Assembly: GCA_017557535.1 (NCBI GenBank)
Contig: JAFYYM010000068.1
Span: forward strand, 1 to 35,429
Direction: 5' to 3'
Length of the DNA stretch: 35,429 nt
From: Bacteroidales bacterium
GTDB taxonomy: Bacteria; Bacteroidota; Bacteroidia; Bacteroidales; UBA932
Of the stretch, positions 21,726-28,456 are shown piece after piece. Within the stretch, counting starts at the first letter, position 1. Every line of letters starts with the position of its first letter. Under the pieces are notes generated by a model. The model saw only the letters and a list, made by a program, of their open reading frames with translations, did no database searches and was not told the origin of the DNA. The position numbers and the translations under genes are program-made.

Positions 21726-23240
21726 ATGCCAAGCCACCTCCATATCGCGATCCTTCTCGCTGCATTTACGGCATTGTCACCGATGGCTCCTGAGGTAACT
21801 GTCGAAATCCCTGTCACTATGTCCCGTTATCCTGAAACCCAAAGAGTGAGGAAACCCGCTGTCGCCGGTTCTTTCTATCCTGCATCTGCGAAGGAAATCA
21901 AATCCATGTGCAGCACATGGCTTCACCCGTCCGGAGATAAACCACCTCAGGCCCTGATCGTTCCGCACGCGGGATATGTGTTCAGCGGCGAAGTGGCGGC
22001 ATCGGCTTTCAACCGGATTCCGAAGGGGCACGCCTACAAAAGGATTTTCCTTCTCGGACCGAGCCATCGGGTCGGCTTCGGCGGAGCGAGCGTAGATACG
22101 CTGTATTCCTTTGCCGAGACTCCGTTGGGAAAGGTCCCAATCGATGTTCCCATGGGCAAGGAACTGGTCCGTCAGGGGTTGACTTTCCTTAGCAACGCCC
22201 ATGACCGGGAGCATTGCCTGGAGGTACAGCTGCCTTTCCTGCAGATGGTTTACGATGAGGTTCCTCCTGTCGTTCCCATCGTCATCGGCACGGAACGTCT
22301 GGGGGTCCTTCAGGAGATCGCCGATATTCTGAGACCCTATTTCAATGAGGATAACCTCTTCATTGTCAGTTCGGATTTCTCCCATTATCCTTCGTATGAG
22401 GATGCGAAAAAGTCCGATCTATACCTGGCGGACACGATAACCTCGGGCGGTCTGGACGAGTTCCTGAAAGCGCTTTCCCATATCCGGAAGATGGATTATA
22501 TGGGGGAGGATACCGCGGCTTGCGGGGCCTGTGCCATCGAAATCCTTCTGTCGATGATGGATGCGGAAGGCCGGAATCAGTTCGAGACGGAGCACGTCAT
22601 GTACAGGAACTCGGGTGATTCCCCGTATGGCGACAAAGACAGGGTGGTGGGGTACAATTCCATCGTCGTCACGCGGCTGCCCAAGGCCGATGACCACCTC
22701 TTCCATTTCACGGACGAGGAGAAAGCGGGGATGCTCGCTACCGCAAGGGCCTCCATCTATTCGGCTCTCGGTCTGGAGTTTGACGGCGACGACACCCCGG
22801 TGGGAATCTTGAAGAAGAAAGGGTTCGGAGTGTTCGTCACGCTCCATCTGGACGGGCGTCTCCGGGGTTGTATCGGCCGGTTCACATCCTCTTCAAGCCT
22901 CCACTCCACCATCCGGGAGATGGCTCAGAGTGCGGCTTTTTCCGATCCGCGCTTCCCGTCCCTTTCCCGGAGCGAAGCGCCCAGGATTGAAATCGAAGTG
23001 TCCGTCCTTTCTCCGCTGAAGAAGATATCGTCCATCGATGAGTTCAAGCTGGGCCGCGACGGCATCTATATGATCAAGGGCTCCCATCACGGGACCTTCC
23101 TTCCCCAGGTCGCGGAGGAAACCGGTTGGAACACGGAGGAATTCCTGGGCCACTGCGCCCGTGACAAGGCAGGCATCGGCTATTACGGATGGAAGGATGC
23201 CGACCTCTATACTTATCAGACAGAGGTGGTTAAGGAATGA
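21726..23240 (+). CDS. amrB/amrA: AmmeMemoRadiSam protein B-A fusion (MEMO domain plus AMMECR1 domain)
   Basis: 504 residues. After a hydrophobic N-terminus (IAILLAAFTALSP, possibly a signal or anchor) residues about 36-310 are a MEMO domain: RKPAVAGSFYPAS, then PHAGYVFSG, GPSHRVGFGG, REHCLEVQLPFL, SSDFSHYPS and DTAACGACAIE. These contain the His and Cys residues that line the metal/active-site pocket of MEMO proteins. Residues about 330-504 are an AMMECR1 domain with the hallmark LRGCIGRF. In most genomes these are separate genes beside a radical SAM gene; here they are fused and overlap it by 4 nt (ATGA). The reaction of the three-part system is not known to me. A later start at 21819 would remove the hydrophobic segment. 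Confidence 0.88.
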   Translation: MPSHLHIAILLAAFTALSPMAPEVTVEIPVTMSRYPETQRVRKPAVAGSFYPASAKEIKSMCSTWLHPSGDKPPQALIVPHAGYVFSGEVAASAFNRIPKGHAYKRIFLLGPSHRVGFGGASVDTLYSFAETPLGKVPIDVPMGKELVRQGLTFLSNAHDREHCLEVQLPFLQMVYDEVPPVVPIVIGTERLGVLQEIADILRPYFNEDNLFIVSSDFSHYPSYEDAKKSDLYLADTITSGGLDEFLKALSHIRKMDYMGEDTAACGACAIEILLSMMDAEGRNQFETEHVMYRNSGDSPYGDKDRVVGYNSIVVTRLPKADDHLFHFTDEEKAGMLATARASIYSALGLEFDGDDTPVGILKKKGFGVFVTLHLDGRLRGCIGRFTSSSSLHSTIREMAQSAAFSDPRFPSLSRSEAPRIEIEVSVLSPLKKISSIDEFKLGRDGIYMIKGSHHGTFLPQVAEETGWNTEEFLGHCARDKAGIGYYGWKDADLYTYQTEVVKE

Positions 23241-24100
23241 AAGAGGCGAGGTTTTATACGAAGGCCGACGGGGGAGTGCAATGCCTTCTCTGTCCCCATC
23301 ACTGCCGGATCAAGGAAGGTGGCCGGGGACTCTGCCGCAGCCGTGAATGCCGGGACGGCAAGCTGTACGCCTTGTCCTATGGCCTTCCTTGCGCCCTCGC
23401 CATCGACCCTGTCGAAAAGAAGCCCCTGAACCGGTTCATGCCGGGAACCCGCTGCCTTTCCCTCAGCTGCACGGGCTGCAACCTTTCCTGCCGATGGTGC
23501 CAGAACAGCGACATCTCCCAGGTCGCCCCCGAAGAGGCGGACTCCACCGTCTATTCTCCCTGGGATATCGTGGAGGCCTGCCTGAGGCACGGCCTTCCCT
23601 CCATCGCCTATACTTACACGGAGCCCTTCACCTGGTGGGAATATATGTACGACATCGCAGCCCTTGCTCACGAGAAGGGCTTGAAGAACATCCTCGTCTC
23701 GGCCGGCTATGTGGAGAAGGAGCCTCTAAAGGAACTGAGCCCTTTCATAGACGCGGCGAACATCGACATAAAAGCCCTGGACGACTCCATCTACCGGCGG
23801 TTCTGTGGTGCAACCCTTGCTCCCGTACTGGAGAACATCCTTACGATGGCTGCCGCCGGCATCCATCTCGAAATCACCAACCTCCTCGTCACCGGCCTGA
23901 ATGACTCGGAAGAGCAGGTGGCCAATCTGTGCCGATGGATGGTTTCCAACGGCCTCCAGGATGTCCCTTTGCACCTGAGCCGCTTCTTCCCTCGGTATCG
24001 GATGATGGAGCCCGGTCCGACCCCGAGAAAGACCCTCCACAGCGCACGGGATGTAGCCCTTTCCTGCGGTGTCAAGACAGTGTTTCTGGGAAATATCTGA
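23237..24100 (+). CDS. amrS: AmmeMemoRadiSam radical SAM enzyme
   Basis: 287 residues. N-terminal Cys-rich segment (CLLCPHHCRIKEGGRGLC, residues 16-33) as in this family and pyruvate formate-lyase activating enzymes. The radical SAM cluster motif CxxxCxxC is at Cys81, Cys85, Cys88 (CTGCNLSCRWCQN), which binds the 4Fe-4S cluster cleaving S-adenosylmethionine. YTYTEPFTWWEY, NILVSAGYVEKEPL and ANIDIKALDDSIYR follow in the expected order. The length is normal for the SPASM-less core. Its ATG overlaps the stop of the MEMO-AMMECR1 gene, so translation is probably coupled. The substrate is unknown, and the fused partner is the best candidate for substrate carrier or co-enzyme. Confidence 0.9.
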   Translation: MKEARFYTKADGGVQCLLCPHHCRIKEGGRGLCRSRECRDGKLYALSYGLPCALAIDPVEKKPLNRFMPGTRCLSLSCTGCNLSCRWCQNSDISQVAPEEADSTVYSPWDIVEACLRHGLPSIAYTYTEPFTWWEYMYDIAALAHEKGLKNILVSAGYVEKEPLKELSPFIDAANIDIKALDDSIYRRFCGATLAPVLENILTMAAAGIHLEITNLLVTGLNDSEEQVANLCRWMVSNGLQDVPLHLSRFFPRYRMMEPGPTPRKTLHSARDVALSCGVKTVFLGNI

Positions 24101-24106
24101 AATCGT

Positions 24107-24505
24107 TCACCCTTTCTTCCGCACTATTCCCGCCAGGCGGTCGGCCCAGCGTTCGGGCCAGAAGTGGTAGTAGGACATGCGGCGGCCGGGGTGCCACCAG
24201 ATGGCCCAGAGAAGGGATGGGAGGCCGATGACAAGGAGATAGAGCGGACCCAGCATCCGGGACTGGCGGCAGTGGCCGAACTCGTGCCGGATAATCCGCA
24301 CGTCGTCACTTCGTTTCACGTAGATGTAATGTCCCAGGGAGATGCCTCCGGACATGGAGGGGGAGTACAGGACATGGATTGAATCCGGGATGCCCGGGAT
24401 TCCCCGGACGCGGCGTTTCTCCTTCATGAAAAGGCCGAACACCAGTCCGGCGAGTTCCTGGGGCAGCTGCCACAGGTAGGACAGAACGGAAAGCGCAGGG
24501 CTCAT
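24107..24505 (-). CDS. small membrane protein with HExxH motif
   Basis: 132 residues. A beta-hairpin-like N-terminal half (PDSIHVLYSPSMSGGISLGH, YIYVKRSDD) leads to HEFGH (residues 74-78), a zinc-binding HExxH motif. One hydrophobic segment follows (PLYLLVIGLPSLLWAIW) and the C-terminus contains WPERWADRLAG, whose acidic residues could supply a third ligand. The arrangement I-x-H-E-x-G-H, then QSRMLGPLYLL, belongs to a family of uncharacterised membrane-associated putative metallopeptidases of Bacteroidota and Firmicutes. The gene starts inside the stop of the M28 gene (ATGA overlap at 24502-24505), so the two are translationally coupled. Confidence 0.75.
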   Translation of the reverse strand: MSPALSVLSYLWQLPQELAGLVFGLFMKEKRRVRGIPGIPDSIHVLYSPSMSGGISLGHYIYVKRSDDVRIIRHEFGHCRQSRMLGPLYLLVIGLPSLLWAIWWHPGRRMSYYHFWPERWADRLAGIVRKKG

Positions 24506-25491
24506 ATCACCCGGACCAGATAATAGAATATCGCGAGGACGCGACGGCGGAGGATCTCGTAATTCAGGGAATCCGTATTGTCGTCGGTCTTGTTGTTGCG
24601 GAGGGTGATGCCGGAGGTGAACATCACGGAGGGGATACCGTTGTCCAGGAAAGGTTTCTGGTCCGATATGCTGCGGTAGAACACCCGCGTGAAGTCCTTG
24701 CTGCCGTAATAGTCAAATGCCACGTCCAGGCTCACTTCGGGGCTCATGTTGGCGATGAGGAGGGCGTCCCTGCGGCCGGTTTTCTCGTCGGAGAGCATCA
24801 TCAGGAAATCCGGGCGGTTCTTGTTCAGAGGGGCTTCGGTTCCGCCTACCTGGTCGATATTGACCATCCGGTCGATCTCATTCGGAGTAATCGTCTGTCC
24901 GGTACGAGGGTTGGTCAGCCGTCCGCCGGCGATTTCGTTCCACAGATGGAAGGAGCCGCCAAGGCTCTGTTCCTTGGCATCGAAGGCGACGAAGATGATG
25001 GAGTGGGCATAGGTTTTACCCAGCGACTTCAGATGCTGGAACATCCGGGCCAGTGTCAGGAGCGAGGATACTCCGGAGGCGTTGCTGTCGGCCCCGGGAT
25101 AAAGGGCGCCGGAAAGGGTGCCGATATGGTCGTAATGGGCGCCGACAATCACATACCGGTCTCCGCTTCCGGGAAGGATGCCCACGACGTTGTGGGCTTT
25201 CGCACCGGCAGTGGTGCGGAATCCACGGTAGTAGCTGCCCTCCAGGGGAAGGAGTCCGGCCGATTTGAAAAGCTGCCCGATGACGGTCTGGCTCCGGACC
25301 GATCCGACCGTCCCCGTAGCCCGTCCGGTACAAAGGCTGTCGGTCAGAAGTTCGACCTGGTAACGGAGGTCCTCCGGCGTCGCCAGCGGAGCGGCGTTCG
25401 ACGCGCTGATGAAGTAGCGCGGGGACTGGGCCGACGCCGTCAGGCAGGTCAGGAGCAGGAGGAATCCGATGTGTAAAAATTTCACTTTCAT
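24502..25491 (-). CDS. M28-family peptidase-like protein with altered active site
   Basis: 329 residues from the ATG at 25491, which opens signal peptide MKVKFLHIGFLLLLTCLTAS. The M28 fold is clear: GAHYDHIG (His119), GADSNASG (Asp135), IIFVAFDAKEQSLGGS, NIDQVGG (Asp213) and the late SVMFTSGI strand. Active members have Glu-Glu where this protein has Lys173-Glu174, so the general-base Glu appears replaced by Lys. The final zinc-ligand His normally found just after the F-x-x-G strand is also missing (GITLRNNKTDD). Four of five metal ligands remain. It is probably a pseudo-peptidase or has another chemistry. Aminopeptidases and glutaminyl cyclases are the active relatives. It is coupled to the HExxH gene. 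Confidence 0.8.
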   Translation of the reverse strand: MKVKFLHIGFLLLLTCLTASAQSPRYFISASNAAPLATPEDLRYQVELLTDSLCTGRATGTVGSVRSQTVIGQLFKSAGLLPLEGSYYRGFRTTAGAKAHNVVGILPGSGDRYVIVGAHYDHIGTLSGALYPGADSNASGVSSLLTLARMFQHLKSLGKTYAHSIIFVAFDAKEQSLGGSFHLWNEIAGGRLTNPRTGQTITPNEIDRMVNIDQVGGTEAPLNKNRPDFLMMLSDEKTGRRDALLIANMSPEVSLDVAFDYYGSKDFTRVFYRSISDQKPFLDNGIPSVMFTSGITLRNNKTDDNTDSLNYEILRRRVLAIFYYLVRVI

Positions 25492-25516
25492 CCGTAGAAC
25501 GGGCACGATAAATGCT

Positions 25517-25524
25517 TATCTTTG
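25517..25524 (+). promoter_or_regulatory. -7 box for the TPR gene
   Basis: TATCTTTG, 52 nt before the ATG at 25577. No TTG lies at the expected distance. Confidence 0.5.
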
Positions 25525-25576
25525 CATAATTGGTGCGAAATTAGCCATTTCAGCCGTGATTTGAAAATTTTTCTAG

Positions 25577-27586
25577 ATGAAGTGTCCGCAGAAAGTCATC
25601 CTGTGCCTTGTCGCCGTGCTGCTCGGCGGCTTTTCGGCGCATGCACAGTATGACAAGGATGTCTTTATGTTCCGGGGCCGCAACGCCCTGGCGGAAGGCC
25701 ATCTGGCGGAGGCCGTCTCGCATTTCAATGTCCTCGCGCAGCTGGATTCCACCGACTACTGGACCTTTTTCTACCGGGGTATCGCCAAGTATAACCTGGG
25801 CGACATCCGCGGTGCCCGGGCGGATTTCAATACCGCCGTCCGCCTGAATCCCGTCTTTACCTCCGGCTACCATTACAGGGCTATCACGGCAAGCCGTTTC
25901 GGAGATTATGAAGATGCCTTGAACGACCTCGAGAAGGCGATTTCGCTCCGCCCGGGTTCCTCCGGACTCTATTTCACGCGAGGTGTCACGTACTTTCTCA
26001 GCCAGCAGTTCGAGCCGGCTGTCAAGGATTTCGACAAGTATATCCGCCAGGAGCCAAAGGATCCGTCGGCCTATCTGAACCGGGGTGCTTCGTACCTGTT
26101 CCTCGGGGATACCCTCAAGGCGGTGGCGGACTATAACAAGGCCATCAAGATCGATCGTTTCGAACCCGAAGGCTACATCCGCCGTGGCCGCCTGCTGGCC
26201 GCCCAGGGCGACTTTGATTCGGCCATCAAGGATATGGACAAGGCCATCGAACTGGACAGCACCAATACGCTTGCCTACTTCAACAGGGCCCTCCTCCATG
26301 CCGAACAGAGCCATCTGAACGAGGCGATGGCGGACCTCAACTCCGTCCTCCGTCACGAACCGGGCAACGCCCTGACCCTGTATAACCGCAGCCTCATATC
26401 GGCCCAGGTGGGCGATTTCGCATCGGCCCTGTCGGACATGGACCGCGTCATCAACATCAACCCCAACAACGTACTGGCCTATTTCAACCGAGCCGGCTTC
26501 TTCCTGGAAATGGGCCGGTGGGAGGATGCCCTGGCGGATTATAACAAAGCCATCGAGCTGTATCCGGACTTTGCCAAGGCTTATATGAACCGTGCCTACG
26601 CCGAGCTGCAACTGGGGATGAACCGTGCCTCGAGGGAGGACTACAAGACCGGACGCCGGAAGGTCGCCGAATACCGGGCCAAGAACGCCGCCGGCGCTGC
26701 CGAATTCGCCGACACCACCAAGAAATACAGCAGCCTGCTGGCCCTGGACGCGGATTTCGCCAAGCACGACTTCGACGACGAGATGCTCCAGCACCGCGAT
26801 GTGGACATCAATCTGAAGCCGCTCTACAAGTTCGTCCTGGCCTCCGGACGCGATGATACCAATTACGCCCTGGAACACCGGTATGAGAATCCTGTTTTGG
26901 AGCGTTTTTTCGGTACCCTCCCGCTCCCCGTTGTCATCACCGCTGACGGTTCTTCCATCCCGGCACCGTCCCGTGAAGTCATCGACCAGGTCCTGTACGG
27001 CGGAATGCCGGAGGGCACATCGCGTGAGTTCCTTCTGGCGCTTTCCGAAATCGAACAGAAACAGTACAACGCCGCCCAGAACCACTATGACCGGGCCATC
27101 GAAGGCGAGGGGGACCGATACGATCTCTATTACAAAGCCTTCTACCTGATGAACCGGGCCGTCCTGCGGGCGGAAATGATCGACTTTATCGCCTCCATCG
27201 AGTCCAACGTGCAGACGCTGACCATGGATGACAAGGGAAACACCCGCGCCCGGGTCCGCGAGCAGGTGACCAGCCACTATGACTACTCCGAGGCTTTGTC
27301 AGACATGGAACAGGCGGCGTCCGTCCTTCCGAACATGCCTTATATCCAGTTCAACCTGGGCAATCTGTACTGCCTGTCCCAGCAATTGGTGAACGCAATC
27401 GAATGCTACGGGAAGGCCATCGCCCAGTATCCGTATATGGGCGACGCGTATTTCAACAGGGGACTGGTGCTTATCTATCTGAAGGACAAGGAGAAAGGCT
27501 GTATCGACCTGTCCCGCGCCGGCGAACTGGGCATCGGGGACGCCTACAGCGTGATTTCCCGGTATTGCGAGGAGGATTCGAACTGA
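25577..27586 (+). CDS. secreted TPR-repeat protein
   Basis: 669 residues. Signal peptide MKCPQKVILCLVAVLLGGFS ends near AHAQ. Residues about 25-350 hold nine consecutive 34-residue TPR units (for example ALNDLEKAISLRPGSSGLYF, AVADYNKAIKIDRFEPEGYI, AIKDMDKAIELDSTNTLAYF, ALADYNKAIELYPDFAKAYM). A less regular middle (about 360-540) has a charged helix-rich stretch, and two or three more TPRs close the protein (NAIECYGKAIAQYPYMGDAY, GCIDLSRAGELGIGDAYSVI). Such proteins scaffold complexes in the periplasm. No partner is evident. The stop overlaps the start of the next gene by one base (TGATG), so the YycJ-like hydrolase is co-translated. Confidence 0.85.
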   Translation: MKCPQKVILCLVAVLLGGFSAHAQYDKDVFMFRGRNALAEGHLAEAVSHFNVLAQLDSTDYWTFFYRGIAKYNLGDIRGARADFNTAVRLNPVFTSGYHYRAITASRFGDYEDALNDLEKAISLRPGSSGLYFTRGVTYFLSQQFEPAVKDFDKYIRQEPKDPSAYLNRGASYLFLGDTLKAVADYNKAIKIDRFEPEGYIRRGRLLAAQGDFDSAIKDMDKAIELDSTNTLAYFNRALLHAEQSHLNEAMADLNSVLRHEPGNALTLYNRSLISAQVGDFASALSDMDRVININPNNVLAYFNRAGFFLEMGRWEDALADYNKAIELYPDFAKAYMNRAYAELQLGMNRASREDYKTGRRKVAEYRAKNAAGAAEFADTTKKYSSLLALDADFAKHDFDDEMLQHRDVDINLKPLYKFVLASGRDDTNYALEHRYENPVLERFFGTLPLPVVITADGSSIPAPSREVIDQVLYGGMPEGTSREFLLALSEIEQKQYNAAQNHYDRAIEGEGDRYDLYYKAFYLMNRAVLRAEMIDFIASIESNVQTLTMDDKGNTRARVREQVTSHYDYSEALSDMEQAASVLPNMPYIQFNLGNLYCLSQQLVNAIECYGKAIAQYPYMGDAYFNRGLVLIYLKDKEKGCIDLSRAGELGIGDAYSVISRYCEEDSN

Positions 27587-28395
27587 TGCGGTTCCTGAGT
27601 TTTTCCAGCGGCAGCTGCGGCAACTGTTACCTCCTGCTCCGGGACGGGCCGGGGATGGCCCCGTCCGGCATTCTCATCGACGCCGGTGTGAGCATCCGCC
27701 GGATGAAAAGGATTCTCGAGAGCCTGTCCCTGGATTTCGACTGTTTCCAGTCGGTCCTCGTCACCCACGACCATGGCGACCATATCCGCAACCTCGGCTC
27801 CATCTGCAAACGCCTCTCCAAGCCGGTGTATACCACTCCGGTCCTGCAGGACGCCTTGACCCGCAATCCGTTTACACATCTGGAAATCAGTGGTTGCCGG
27901 AGGGACTTGAAGACGGACGCCTGGAACACGGTCGCCGATGGTATCGAGGTCCAATACTTTGAGGTACCGCATGACGCCACCCAGACCGTCGGCTATGCCA
28001 TCCGATGCGAAGGACATCTGTTCGTCCTGATGACCGACCTGGGCCACGTGACGGACGAGGCTATGTACTGGGCCTCCCAGGCCGATACAGTGGTGGTGGA
28101 GTCGAATTTCGACGTGGACATGCTCCTCGGCGGCTCCTACCCGCATTACCTCAAGATGCGCATCTGCCAGGGTGCCGGCCACCTCTCTAACGACGCCTGC
28201 GGCGATGCCATCCGCCGCTTCATGCATCCCGGCCTCCGCAACCTCTTCCTCTGTCACCTCAGCGGCAACAACAACACCCCGCGCCTGGCCTACGACAACG
28301 CGCTCGCCGTACTTCAGGACCTGGGTGTCGAGGAAGGCAGCATCCATCTGCGGGTTCTGGAGAGGGGTATCCCGTCGCCGCTGCTGACGCTGTAA
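27586..28395 (+). CDS. metallo-beta-lactamase-fold hydrolase, YycJ/WalJ-like
   Basis: 269 residues, cytoplasmic. It starts RFLSFSSGSCGNCYLL, the typical N-terminus of YycJ-type proteins. It has the metal motif THDHGDHI (HxHxDH), a later metal His in FEVPHDATQTVGYAI, the Asp of MTDLGHVTDEA and the His of LCHLSGNNNTPRLA near the end, so the binuclear site is complete. The family includes nucleases and DNA-repair or cell-wall-associated hydrolases; the substrate is not fixed. The ATG at 27586 overlaps the TPR stop, and longer frames have no support. A bidirectional terminator lies 13 nt downstream. Confidence 0.87.
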   Translation: MRFLSFSSGSCGNCYLLLRDGPGMAPSGILIDAGVSIRRMKRILESLSLDFDCFQSVLVTHDHGDHIRNLGSICKRLSKPVYTTPVLQDALTRNPFTHLEISGCRRDLKTDAWNTVADGIEVQYFEVPHDATQTVGYAIRCEGHLFVLMTDLGHVTDEAMYWASQADTVVVESNFDVDMLLGGSYPHYLKMRICQGAGHLSNDACGDAIRRFMHPGLRNLFLCHLSGNNNTPRLAYDNALAVLQDLGVEEGSIHLRVLERGIPSPLLTL

Positions 28396-28407
28396 AATCC
28401 CCGGACG

Positions 28408-28435
28408 AAAAAAGCAGGCCGTGAAGCCTGCTTTT
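28408..28435. terminator. bidirectional terminator between YycJ-like and CotH genes
   Basis: AAAAAAGCAGGC, loop CGTGAA, GCCTGCTTTT. The GCAGGC/GCCTGC stem is flanked by A- and T-runs, so it serves both converging transcripts. Confidence 0.85.
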
Positions 28436-28456
28436 GACTGGATTAGGGATGGTCCC

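Noticed and set aside
25550-27277. 575-codon minus-strand open frame opposite the TPR gene
   Set aside because: The plus-strand frame has signal peptide and clear TPR repeats; the antisense frame only mirrors its GC-rich third positions.
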